Source of the DNA: Viridothelium virens
Lineage: Eukaryota; Ascomycota; Dothideomycetes; Trypetheliales; Trypetheliaceae
Length of the DNA stretch: 64,000 nucleotides
Direction of reading: 5' to 3'
Assembly (NCBI GenBank): GCA_010094025.1
Contig: ML991797.1
Span: 124,001-188,000, forward strand
Position numbers and translations under genes: made by a program. Positions 34,244 to 46,422 of this stretch are shown here, one piece after another (the stretch's first letter is position 1; every line of letters begins with the position of its first letter). A model generated the notes under the pieces. That model searched no databases, had not been told where the DNA came from, and worked only from the letters and a program-made list of their open reading frames with translations.

Positions 34244-35720
34244 ATGGCTTCATCACCTCCACCAGATACCAATCTGGGGCCCGTTGTCTTGGGAATCACT
34301 TGGGCTTTCGCGTCGTTATCTATCATCACAGTCGCTGCGCGTCTGTATGTTCGCACGAGGTTAAGGCCAGGCAATTTAGGATGGGACGACTGGTAAGAAA
34401 TGTGTTCTGCGATCAACGCCTTGCTCCTTTGGCTAATTTGACTCGTAGGACTATGTTCGCTGCTTTTGTATGCTCTGACAAGCAACACAACTGATCTTTC
34501 GCCGCGAAACTGATTTCTCTCTGCAGTTACTGAGCCTGGCTGATGCTGTATTTGAGATTGTTTTGGTTAATGTTGGTAGATTCCATCCTACATTGATTCA
34601 ACTACTAACTGAAATTGCGTACAGCACGGAATTGGAAGGTATTTTATCTTGACAAGACCTTGTTCTTCATATCCTAAATTCTTTCAGACATATCAATTAT
34701 GTCAGTCCCGGCGACTTGCCAGTGCTGGCAAAAGTGACCTTGATATCCTCCCTTGTCAACACGCTTGGGATTATGATTGTTAAGATTTCAGTCTGTCTAT
34801 TCCTCCTGCGCATGGTTCGCAGGGCGCGATATTCAGTACTGTGGCTGGTCTATGCCAATCTCGTCATCCTCGTTCCTTTCACGATCGCAACAATCATTAT
34901 TGACCTAGTACAATGTCGTCCTATTGAGGGGTATTGGAACAAGAGCATTGACGCAAAATGTATCAGCCCAGATACTATCAACGTCATCTTGAAAGTTCAG
35001 TCAGGTACGAGAAGCAATCTAGAGCAGCCCTCCTGATGCCCTCCTGATTCCAGTTCAATCTTGGGAAAAAAAACTGATCACGGCGGTTCAAAGGGCTCGG
35101 TGTTGTGACAGACTTCTTGACGGCTACAATCGCTCTTTTCGTCATTTCGAAACTCCAGATGCGTAAATCAGAGAAAATAACAGTGTCTATAATCCTTGGG
35201 TTGGGATACCTGTGAGTTTTCCAAGAGCAACCCCTGAGGGACTGAATCTGATTTCCCTCTCAGCGTGGCAGTATGTTCCATTGTGAAGACTGTCACAATA
35301 AAGTGGACGCCCAAGGACTATACCTGGGACAACGTCCCCGTTTCGATATCTGGAAAGCAAGTGAACCGCAATCCTAATGAAAGTCGCAGATGATGCTAAC
35401 TATGCACCAGCGTCGAGTTCTTTGGTGGGATCATCGTCGCATGTATACCAACGCTCCGCCCACTATTCCCGATTTTCGCCAGCAAGCTACCTTCGTTGCC
35501 CAGTCTGAGAACAAACAGAACCGCTCGAAATCACCCGGGACAGCCGTCAAGTACGAAGCTACGCTCCTACACCAATAGCTCGGAGGGAAATCACCAGCGG
35601 AGTACGAGTGAAGAGGAGCTTGTTCTGAATAGTCCTGACGGTAAGATTCGCAAGACAACTGAGGTTGAAGTGGCGAGGTCAAATTCAGGGGGATCTGTGT
35701 ATCACGGGCATGCGGTTTGA
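34244..35720 (+). CDS. Fungal rhodopsin-like 7TM integral membrane protein
   Basis: Member of the large fungal family of seven-helix integral membrane proteins with a rhodopsin-like domain, near the PTH11-type receptors; function mostly unknown. Eight exons (34244-34392, 34449-34467, 34527-34571, 34625-34638, 34688-35004, 35094-35211, 35264-35356, 35411-35720) give 354 residues. Recognisable parts: LGITWAFASLSIITVAARLYVRTR in the first helices, GWDDW at the exon 1 end, HGIGRHINY, KISVCLFLLRM, VQCRPIEGYW, LGVVTDFLTATIAL, and IIVACIPTLRPLF before a hydrophilic tail. The donor after exon 3 is uncertain. The last intron reads as GC-AG (GCAAGT to CACCAG, with a TGCTAAC branch site). The ATG at 34244 is chosen over 34196 because it starts the family-type N-terminus. 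Confidence 0.82.
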
Positions 35721-38700
35721 GAGTATTCAATTCAATCCTTCGGGAACAGAGCATTGGGTCCGGGAAGGACAAAAACTGTAGGAATAGGACTAACACGAAG
35801 ATCTGCCGTATCACTGTATCAAGTTCGGGGCTTACAGCAAGATAAATGAAAGATGACGGGTGGCCGCATCTAAATTACAAGCCTCCTAATAGTCTTGTAA
35901 GCACAAATTGTCCTTCGAATCAGGTCTTTTATCATTCTAACGGTAGGTCCTTTGCCGTGTTTGCATGTTTGTCTATAAGTAATTTATTGGCTCTTAACGA
36001 TAGGCGGACAGATCAACCTAGGGGTATTGCAAGTCAGCGACGCGTGGCCTCGCGACAGAATGCGAGATCACCACCAAATGGCAAGTTGTTTTTGCTGAAC
36101 CAAGATGCCAAAAACTGTCGACTTGGCGTACACAATATTTCCAAGGCCTCAAATCTGACCAAGACCGATATCGCTGGATGAAGCACCCTTCAGAGCCCCA
36201 TTATGAGAAGGCTATCAGTCTATCGCGACTATGACGACCTTCGTGTATCCGGCATTCCACAAAGTCAAGTCTGCTCAAACGCGTTTCCGCCCTCTAAAGG
36301 AGAGCTCATTGAATATGACAACCACGCCAGCTAGGCCATCGCAAGATCCACAATTGACCCAAGCAATCCAACCCGAAGCTATAAGAGAATGCTCTGTAGT
36401 CTACGTATCAATTACCTTTGGTATTATATGGTGCTAGCTGCCTATTCGACGGCCTATCGAGCAGTAAATTCGCAGTGTTCAAGGTCATTCTCATGCACCC
36501 GTCGTCATGCTAGGAACTATGTAGCACCAGCATGACTTCCACTTCATGCGACTAGTCGCACAATCTTCATTTCCCTACTACTTCAAGGTTTCAAGCCGGT
36601 CTCATCAGTTGTTTCATCACATTTTATGCACTCGCCAATTTAGAACGATCCCTGTCTTTCCTAATTGAACTACGTCGTCTTAGATCGAGCCGAATAGTTG
36701 TCAAATTTAATGATTTGCCATGTACTTTGCGAGGTTTAATCGGAGCAGTCTCCAACTATCCACCGCTTCAAGGGCTGCTTCCGTTCGTCTGTTTATTACT
36801 TCTTCTGTGGCGATACTTAGACGCGGCAACTGTATAGTTAAGACAAGCTGTTGGAGAGTCTGGAGAAGGCGGGCAAAAGTCAGCTAGAAGGTCACCCCCA
36901 CTGGCTAGGTCCTCACCACCAGCGTTCCCCGACATTTAGTATATGAGTCTCACGAGCTTAACCCAACCAGCTTGGATTTCTTGCGTCCCGGCTCTGGCCT
37001 CGGCAAATGGGTCCCCATCGGCCAAATCGTCGGCACTGGCTCAAAAGCTGCCTGCCCTGGCCGCCTGGCGGGGACAGTGGTCCGCGGATAACGACGCTCA
37101 GCCGTACGTGATGCAAGTCTGCGACTCGCTCCCCTCATCCTTCACCGCTGGTACGGTCGGAAGTAATGCCTGAACGATCTAGCAGAACCTGCATTTGACG
37201 CAGAACTCCCAGAACAGCAAGAAGACGAGCAAGAATTACTTCGGGGTTAACCTAAGTAACAAGGACTCACCAACTCTCACCAAAGAAATGTAAAATGCAG
37301 TAGTAGATCGTCATAAGGGAGCTGTGGATCTCGAGCTCAAGCCAAGCTCAACCCAGACAAGTATGACGCTGAAGAGAGACAATAGATATATCTAGATCTG
37401 TGTTCTCGTGTCAGTTCTCCGTGTCTTGCGTTGGGTTGTAGTACTTCGTAGCGCTGGCGGTCGGGGTTCTGACGCAGATAGATCGACGGCATCTTAACTT
37501 GCTACGAATATGGACCACGCTCGTGGAATATGGAATTGGCTCGTTTTCACATTAGCTTCGCTTCTTGCCACTCGAGAACGCTATCTATGTGGAATTACGG
37601 AAATGAACTTGGGTACGCGATCACCACTCGTTTCTGCCAAGCTTTGTGCGGAAGAGTGGAGGGTGTGAAATTTGGATGGTAGTGGAAGATCCTGGACCTC
37701 ATTGAGATCGGGTAGTATTGAAATATAGCTCACCATCTATGGTAATTCGTTCTAGTCACACTGACTTGCTGTCCACTTTGAGATTTGCGTCGCTCTTACT
37801 TTGCCTCAATCTACACCTGAGCCGGCGAAAACGAATACAGAGTGAAGGCTCATCGATATGAGCACCCAGTGCAAGTTGAACTAGAGGCTTGTTTCGTGTT
37901 GTATAAGAATAGCGGGTTCTTTTTCGGCTCATCATAAATCTCGCTCGAGGTGCTGAAGTAGGACTTGGTGATGGACTACGGAGGTGCGCCACAATACGTT
38001 TTACGCACCAAAATTTAGCGCATAGTCCCCCTGCCAATTTCGCAGGGATCCTGCTATTCAGTCAAATTCTGCGACGTGCTTGCCTAGGCTGCTTATACAA
38101 GTATGTAGGTATGTGTGGTCTGGCATTTATTGGGTAGGGGTGGTTATGATCCATCATCTCTTCGGCGACGCTAAAATTGCTGTGCTGATCCACCATTATT
38201 CCCTGTTTTTCAGCTCGTATCATGTGGCTTCCATCCCAGTTTTTGTCCAGTCACATGCCTTATGTTTTTGCCTGATGAGACACTTATACGGAGTAGATGT
38301 GGGCCTTTTCCCCGCTAATCCAGTTTGCAATGCGCCATGGAAATTCGTGGAGGCGCCTGACTTTTCGGTTTGCTTCTCATGCCCTGCAAACTGATGATAT
38401 ACAGTCTGCATCTGCCTCTACTGTCGTTTTGACATTTCCGATTGCCTGAGCAATTGCGTGATTCATGACCGCAGATACAATGACAATGGTGTATGGACAT
38501 AGTCTTAATACGATCTCTTCACACGGAATGGAATACCGAGTATTCCAAGCTTGAATTTGGTAGCTGTGAGGACAATGTCGACGGATAATACCACTCTAGT
38601 GCTCAGCTTCATGGACCCTTCATCGAACGATGAGCCCTGCCTTAGCTGTATGTGCACTCGTTGCGCTGGTAGCTAAGGCATGTCTCGTCGGACTGATCCT

Positions 38701-40086
38701 CGCGTCAGAGACAACGTACGTACCTCCTTGCAAATACTACGCTACTCATTAGCCTATCCAAATGAACATTGATTGCAAAAGAGTGCGCGAGACAAGATCG
38801 AGCGATAGTGTCTTCATCGGAATTAGATTTCTCGAAGGCAAAGGTCAGAGTGGCATGGAGATAACGAGGCAAGAAAGGGATGGTACATCCAAATTGTGGG
38901 GCAAGATCTTGACTTCAACCAATCATCCACATCTGCGCTATGTCCATGGTGTCTCCTTCAGCATGTGCTGCACATGCGTGCATCTTTGAGGTGCTTAAGA
39001 GAGCTTGCGTGGAATATTCTCTGATGCCATCTAAGAAGATTTTAAGGGAGAGAGGGTATTTAAGCCACCTGCTAGAGTAGAGTACATTTGTAGTCCAGTG
39101 AACCGAGAACCCCTCATAGCCTTAATTTTTCAGAACGAGCGCTAATTCAAATATTCCCTAAACAGGGTAATCTACCAGAACTTGTGTCGACGATATTCCC
39201 ATCAGTTAATCAGAATTCTTCCTCTTAACCCTCAATTTATTGCAGCGTCTGGTCGATCATGAGGGCAAGAGCCAGTGTCCGATGGCAAAAACAGCGCGAA
39301 CAGCATAACGTTACAAGAGAAGATTATTGTCATAACCAAAGACGTTACCTTGTGGAGAGAGAAGCAAAAAGTATGGGCGCGAACAAAGTGCAGCGGTCCA
39401 GCAAGCCGCCTCTGTAGGTAGAGCGCGGAGTACGCTGCAGCGACAGTAGTTTGTAGGAGCATGTCGAGCTTTAAACTCTCTTGACCACCCAAATACTCTT
39501 CCGTTGGCCAGTACAAAGCTGGAGATTCATTGATAAGAGCAGAAGCACAGCCGGCAGCGATGTCACGCTATTGAAGAAGGCTAATTATAAAGTCGTTTCT
39601 CGGTGGTTGGATCCGAGGGACGCCGCTAAATCGAGAGGCCATGGGCGCCTAGAGGCCTAGGGAATAGAGTACTGTACTCTAGTTACTTTACCCCTCAGTA
39701 CAGCCACAACTGCTCTACGCGGTGGAGTCAATGAATGTATGCCATCTTCTATTTGTCTGCTACGCTGACCTATCTTCACTCGATGAGAATTTTCAGGGTG
39801 TTTTATTTTCGCATGTCGACAGCAAAATTAGGCACAAGGCTTTGCTCGTTCGAGATTGTATGGAGCATTGTTTCAGCGCGGCGTATTCCTATCCCAATCA
39901 GACAGTCGCGCAATAACCGTTCCCTAGCAGTACGCCTATTCCTAGCAAGGCAGCCTCCCAGCTAAGCCACACTCTCTTGCCTTTCCCAAGTCATGTCCAG
40001 GTCTGATGAACGTTCAGTCATTCCCCTGATGGCAAAGTTCCTTTCCCTCCAGCCTCCTGGTAGACTAAGGAGAATCTTCTTCGGCA
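35721..40086. other. Gene desert of 4.4 kb between the cluster and the NACHT gene
   Basis: No open frame above about 111 codons and no family motif on either strand. The base composition is mixed, with one GC-rich patch at about 36,970-37,170. The strip around 37,180-37,500 gave a faint impression of an old LTR-type element, too weak to name. An exact palindrome lies at 39665-39681. Long, gene-poor and adjacent to a variable gene class, this could be a decayed repeat zone. Confidence 0.45.
39665..39681. repeat. Perfect 17-bp palindrome
   Basis: TAGAGTAC and its exact reverse complement GTACTCTA flank a single T. Eight-bp arms with one spacer base can arise by chance in 64 kb, so function is open. 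Confidence 0.6.
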
Positions 40087-43000
40087 ATGGAAGTTGTTGG
40101 AGTGATTGCAGCTGTGCCGGCACTTATCGAGATCATAAAGACCACGACAAGACTGGTCCGCGATGTTTCGAACACCAGAAAGGCTCTTGCAAAAATCACT
40201 AGGGGCTTGGACTCTCAGCTTGAAAGTCTGACAAATGCTCTGGGTCAGATTGAAACGAAACGAAATTCTAACCTCGCTTCATCGACTGAGCTGAAGAAAC
40301 TCACGCCGTTGCTTCAGCAATTGGGTGAACAGCTGAATAGTCTCAATGCTATTCTGTCTGATGCTAGCCAAAGCAGTGGAGCCTTCAAGAGGATGACGAT
40401 GGTAGTTGGTGGGGTAGAAAAGAAGCTAAAGGATCAAGTTCATCGACTCGAGAAGAGTATTTCTTTACTCAACTTGAACCTTCTTGTGTGTTCCCTTACG
40501 CTGGGTGAAGGTTCGTCATCAGTTCACAATGATCTCCGAAGCCTATGCTAACTAAATCGGATGTCTTACAGCAACGGTAGCGGCAAATAGAGTGACAACC
40601 AAGGTCCAAATAAGGGATACGCTTAATCCTTGCGGACATGAGTTCATTCCAAAAAAGCTGAATGGAACTCTGGGTTGGGTGTTGTCACACCCAACAATCG
40701 CTAGATGGCTTCAGCCCTGTCCACCGGTAGATCGATCGCCAGATCCAACGGCACGATTACTGGCTATTCACGGTGCTAAAGGGTGCGGGAAGTCAGTCCT
40801 GGCCGCATCACTCGCGCATGACATGCAAGCTAAAGGAGCGGCATGCGCTCTCTTTCCATATTATCATGGCCTTGAGAGACAGAAGAAGTTGACCGCTATG
40901 CTGGCTACAATCCTATGGGAAATTCTCCATATCAAGGATCTCCCTGATCGCGCGTGGGACCTCGTTTGTGACTCCATTAGTACCGAGATAGTGACGGATG
41001 CAAGTCTCTCGAATACAATTGAACAGGTGATCGGCCTTCTTAAGAAGCCCCTATATATGGTCATTGATGGGATTGACGAGTCGACCGAAGATTGGAATGA
41101 TGTTGAAGGTCCTTTACGCATCATTCGAGGGTGGCTGGAAAAGCACCATACTGTCCATGTCTTGTTAGTAGGCCGGAAATCGGGACTTCACCTTGCTCTC
41201 AAGGAAATACAGGTTGCGAACGTTATTGAACTATCAGAAGATATCACAAAGGATGATATCGGAAAGTTTATTGAGTATAAGCTCCGAGAGACTCCAAATC
41301 TCGAGACTATGTCTCCTGAGTTAAAACTCCACGTTCGCGAGACCTTACAAGAAAAGTCCATGGGGATGTTTCTGTGGATTGAGCTTGTCTTTAAAGAGCT
41401 TCGGAAGTGCTACAGTCCAGCAAGTGTGAGAGATTGTCTCATGGAACTGCCTCGCGATCTTGATGAAGAATACTTTCGGCTCTTTAAGCAAGTCATGCAC
41501 CGTTTGTATGGTCATCAAAGCAAACCTTCAGCTCAAACCAAAATAACGCGAACGCTTCTCGCCATCATCATCGGCGCAGTCGAGCCTCTGTCGATTGACG
41601 AGTTGAGGTACGCATACGCAGCTCTTTGCGGTACTGATTCCAGTTGGGAAGACTTGATCTCCGAGGACGCTATCTTCGACTTTTTAGGGGATTTTGTAAC
41701 ATGCCGAGATGAGCGTATTCGTTTCAGCCATGCTTCAGTAGAAGAGTTCCTCACCAGACCTTTGAACGAATGGCCGGAGAATCAGAAAGAGATTGGCTTC
41801 TTTCGACTTGACCATCTAGAGTGTCAGCAACTCGTAGGTTCTTCTTGCCTGGACTATCTGAAGGTGATCGATCTTGGATACCCTATCGCAGATGGATCTT
41901 ACGGCGATCTTCGCCATAAGCCATTTCTAGGTTACGCAACGAGACATGGGCCACTCCATTGGACACATTCGTTGGTTGCTAATCCGAGTGCGCTTCCTGA
42001 ATTTGATGCTAAACTCAAAGCCTTCATTGCAATGCCGCAATTTATCAGCCTCGTCGAATATATCACTATGGCCATGCTCAACGATTTCGCATTCTTGGAC
42101 GACTGCTTTCACTTCCTGCTACTGTTCGAGGCTTCGGATAGCGACTTACTGGAATGTACGGTGGCCCGTCTACACACAGAGACTGCACGGCGGCTCGCCC
42201 ATTTCGGTCCGATGGACGAGAGGACGTCGTCGTGGAAAGCCTTGGAAGGTCTCTGTGTGGATCTGTTTCTCTCCCGGGGAATTGCCGGACTCACGGATGG
42301 GCTCCTTATTGATCCGGCCAAGGCGCAACTCCTGTTGCAGACATCTGTAGATCTTTCCAGGAAACCCGTTCCCACGGCTCCTACGCACGAAATAGCGACT
42401 CTAGCTTCTGTGGAACCCAATCAGCCCTTATCACATGTGGTTCGCCATCGTCGTCAGCCAGTATCCAATCCAAAAGAAGCAATGGAGTCTATCATGCGTT
42501 CGAATATGACAGCAATCATGCACGTTCCTTCGCTATCTCGTGCATTGAAGATTTGGACAGATCCGGCCGAGATCCGCCGCAAGCTAGTCCAAGCGATGGC
42601 AGAGAAAATGCCAGTACCTTTGCATCTTCTCTACGCGGATCGATCACGCACTCGTGGTGACGAGAAGATGGCTCAATCGCTTTTCGAGTCTGCTGTACGG
42701 CGGACAGAAGGAAAGACGACCCCCTATAGGGCCCCAGCTCTGACTGGAGCGGATGCGTTTTGTCCCTACGATTGGGACAGTGCTGTCGAAAGCGAAGAGC
42801 AATATCGTCAAGCCTATGACGCATTGTTGGAGTTTCAGGACAATCCATTTGCCCACATATGGATGCTGCAAGTTGTCGATGCTAGGCTAACGAGTCTATC
42901 GTATCTAGGCAGAGCAGAAGAAAGAGAAAGGATAGTAACTCGGTCGCTGCGAGATCCAGTTGCATCTTCTACGCGTCATATTCGGCAATGGCGAAATCCC

Positions 43001-44410
43001 CTGTTCGAGCACTTCGTATATAAGCGGAAATGGTGGATTCGTCAAGTGAATTCGAGATTAGAAGGGATTGCATCGACCCTCAAGGACGAAGATGTTTTCA
43101 AAGATGCATATCGGGTCCTCGAAAGTCTGACCGAGAGGAAAAAGCTTCTGTTTGGTCCACACCATTGGAGAGTTCTCCATAGCGAGATAGACGCAGGCAA
43201 CATGTTACTCCTGAACTGGAAGTACTTGGAGGCAGAACAGTACTTTAGGGATGTTCTGAGCAGTCATGATGATAAGAACTTGACCAAGGGCGAATTTTTA
43301 ATTGCTGTGACTCGATTCAAATTGGCCAAGGCAGTATATTTTCAGGGCAGGCACAGCGACGCCATAATCCTCTTTCGAGACGCAAAATCTCATCCGAGTA
43401 AGAAGGGCTGTATCAACTGGCATCAGAAATGTGCTATATTCATCAGTCGATGCCTCCGAAGAATCGGCGAATTTGAAGCCGCAAGGAAAGAGCTGGAGAT
43501 GATACCGGTCGAAAAGGTTATCGACTCGCTCCGAAACGGTACGTTCCTGGGTTTGAAAGACGATGAACTCTGCTGGAATGCCTTGTGCAATGTCCACTTA
43601 CACCTCGATGACCACGAAAGCGTCGTCGCAGTGCGGACAAGGATGCATACCCTCCTTGATGAATCTCTGCACCTTGTGGGATACAAGACAAGGAATGCTC
43701 TCGAATTGGTCAAATCTCTGAAACATATGGGTGCATTTAGCGAAGCAGTAAAGCATCTGGAGGAGCTGATAGACCGCTTCGAGGGTGTGGCAAAAAGCCC
43801 AAATTTCGATATAGAAAGAGACAGGCAAGTCCTTGTGAGAGCCAGGGTAGTCGTATTGAATGCGTTGCAAGGCCTTGAGGGATCTGATGAAGCCAATAGG
43901 CTTCGCGAGAATATATCGCGATGCTTCCTAGAAGACTTGAATCAATATCAACAAAAGGGGAGTGTATCAGCTCCAATGGGAACGAAGACAGACCTCGTAG
44001 TGATTTGCGAGGCTTCGGAAATGGCCTTTGGCTTGGCTCACGAAATTACGCGCAGATTTCGAGAGTATCTGTCCATTTGTTATGGCAAAGACGAGTCTCT
44101 AGACGACGAAGCCACAGAACCCGTAGAGATCATGAAGGAGGATGGAGATCACCCCCAGGATACTGATGGATGTGGAGACTCTAACGGGCATGTCGACGAA
44201 GACCGAGATCTCGACAACAATCTCATCCAAGGTGAAGTGGCATCTTTTGAGGAGGATCTAGAGGACGATGGGGATCGGTATTCAGACTTCTCTGTAGAGA
44301 AAGTTACCGATGAGGATTCAGGGACAGGCCATGAGGAGCCAATTTTTGAGACGCGAATGGGGAAAAAGTTTCAATCTTTCTGGAAGCTACCCGGAAGAGA
44401 TCGTGACTGA
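40087..44410 (+). CDS. NACHT-domain STAND (NLR-like) protein with TPR-like C-terminal half
   Basis: Signal-transducing NTPase of the type that controls non-self recognition and regulated cell death in fungi. Exons 40087-40510 and 40572-44410 close in frame to give 1,420 residues. Residues 1-140 are a helical N-terminal effector-like domain (MEVVGVIAAVPALIEIIKTT) of the HeLo/SesA-like kind. The NACHT core has Walker A GAKGCGKS at 209-216 and Walker B LYMVIDGIDES at about 304-312, followed by LLVGRKSG and a winged-helix-like part ending HASVEEFLTRP. The second half has helical pairs resembling tetratricopeptide repeats (YLEAEQYFRDVLSS; GRHSDAIILFRDAK). The final 110 residues are highly acidic (DLEDDGDRYSD). 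No stops or slips are seen, so it looks functional. Confidence 0.9.
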
Positions 44411-44926
44411 ACTCGTCGGAAGTATTTCAGCATGGACATTTTCCATCGCAGTCCTTCGGAAGGACGCAGAAGACTTGAGTTTCTCTCCATCTGAGACAGA
44501 TTGCGAAAGCATCGAAGGAGAAAATTTGGAAACTCCAAGGATATCCAGGCGTCTGAAATGTCCTATCAAACGCGTAAGGCTGTGGGGTCAGGCAGCCTCT
44601 ACCCACACAAATCAATGAGTCAGCATCAGTATGTGGTAAGAATGTCAAAAACGATTGCATCTGCAATGTCTGTAGAGGACCAAAAATATATTAGCAAGTC
44701 GAGGGGAGTTTTTGAGTGCCTCAGCGGCGTTGGCGCTCGCTAGTACGGTAGCTTCCTTAGCTTACAAACGTAATATCAGTACCTTACGCTGCACTGTCAC
44801 ATTTATGACTTCACCATGGAGCTCACCCAAGGCTTTGTCCTGATCTTCCTCCGTCCTCAGACCCTTCCATCATGACCTGAGCTACAAAGCCCTAATTGCG
44901 TTACGAGAGTCGACGAGAGCCCGGCA
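44411..44926. other. Intergenic stretch of 0.5 kb
   Basis: 3' flank of the NACHT gene and promoter of the carrier gene. No gene is seen. Confidence 0.5.
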
Positions 44927-46098
44927 ATGTCCCATGGCGTCCCCCAGCGCAAATCATCATCCTGTAAGACCACCCATCCACACCTTCAATTCTCCTCCAC
45001 CCTCATCCATAAACCCCTCCACCCACCAAACTCGCCTCACCAGAGCAACAAAAACTCACCCGCCCCCTCCCAGCCTTCCACTTCGCCGCCGGCCTCCTCT
45101 CCGGCACCTTCACCGCCGCCCTCCTGCAACCCGCCGACCTCCTCAAAACCCGTGTCCAGCAATCCCACTCCACCTCGCTGACCTCCTCGCTACGCGCCAT
45201 CGCCGCCGGCCCATCCCCTTTGCGGCAACTCTGGCGGGGCACCGTGCCGTCGATCTTGAGGACGGGACTCGGCAGCGCGCTCTACTTCAGCGGGCTGAAC
45301 GCGCTGCGCCGCGGCGTGTCGTCCGCGTCCGGGTCTGAAGCTGTGACCAACGGCAATGGTAAGGTCGGCGCTGGACGTCGCGAGGGCGCGGGACGAGATG
45401 GCGAGGAGGGGGAGAGGGAGGGGTTGCGCTCGTCGAGCGTGCTGCCGAGACTCAGTAGTGGTGGGAATATGCTGACGGGTGCCCTGGCGCGGGCGGCGGC
45501 GGGGTTGGTCATGATGCCGATTACGGTCATCAAGGTGCGGTATGAGTCTTCGTACTACGCTTACAGCGGTTTGGCTGGTGCGGGTCGCGATATTTTGAGA
45601 ACGGAAGGCGTGGGTGGGCTGTTCAAGGGATGGGGCGCCACGGCTATTAGGGATGCACCGTACGCTGGATTGTACGTGGTGTTCTATGAGGAGGGAAAGC
45701 GGAGGTTGGCGTCCTTATCTGCCTTTGGCGGATTACACGAAGATGGAGGGGATGCAGAGGGTTGGAGTGGGAGGAGGAGGGAGGGCATGACGGCTAAGGC
45801 GTCTGCAAGCATCAATTTCGTCTCGGGGATTCTGGCTGCCGCACTGGCAACCGCAATTACGAATCCATTCGATGCAATCAAGACTCGGTTACAACTCATG
45901 CCTGCGAAATACGGGAATATGCTCTCTGCGGCAAGGACGATGTTGAGGGAAGAGGGGACGAGGAGTTTCATGGATGGGTTGGGGTTGCGAATCGGGAGAA
46001 AGGCTGTGAGCAGTGCTCTTGCCTGGACTGTGTACGAAGAAGCGATTCGGAGGGCGGAGATGAAATTTATAGAGAGGAAGGAAGAGGAGGTGCTTTGA
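44927..46098 (+). CDS. hem25: Mitochondrial glycine carrier, Hem25/SLC25A38 type
   Basis: Inner-membrane carrier that imports glycine for heme synthesis. Exons 44927-44963 and 45074-46098 join in phase 1 ([15 protein letters not shown]) to give 353 residues. The three carrier signatures are present: [12 protein letters not shown] in repeat 1, [12 protein letters not shown] in repeat 2 and [12 protein letters not shown] in repeat 3. The short N-terminus before the first helix and the [15 protein letters not shown] segment are characteristic of Hem25. A Gly/Glu-rich insert of about 35 residues ([17 protein letters not shown]) lies in the loop after helix 2, making it longer than yeast Hem25 (about 301). 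Bases 45000-45550 show the C-rich to G-rich switch. Other carriers are less likely. Confidence 0.88.
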
Positions 46099-46422
46099 GC
46101 AGAAGGCACCTGGTATGCTATAGACTCATTGAAAAACCACTCAGTCATGTGTATTATTGGAATTGTAGATACCCTCTTAGATTCCAACTAGGTATTGTAC
46201 GCCTAGAGAAAAGTAAATAATCCTCGAATCGCTCAGTAAGAGATTCGCATTGCAGTCGAAAGCGGTAAAAATGACGCCGAAAAAAGGGACCAAACACTTT
46301 AAGAACCCAAAGCAAGCCAGAGTAGAATTGAATCCCAGAACCAAATGCCATGCAGACACACAACCCATTCTCAGTAATGAAGAAGACAGAATCGCATTCT
46401 TTGAGCGCCAAGCGCTTTCTCT
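46099..46422. other. Convergent intergenic stretch
   Basis: These 324 bp lie between two convergent stop codons. Only short spurious open frames are seen. Confidence 0.5.

Noticed and set aside
36943-37173. 76-codon frame in a GC-rich patch of the desert
   Set aside because: Ala/Ser-rich composition, no motif, no splice-linked continuation and an isolated position.
37180-37500. Impression of an old LTR-type element (Glu-rich fragment and a short-repeat strip)
   Set aside because: No paired ends, target duplication or protein domain could be seen, so no family or boundaries can be given.
39232-39516. 94-codon minus-strand frame with hydrophobic parts
   Set aside because: It vaguely resembles a membrane segment, but no neighbouring exons extend it.
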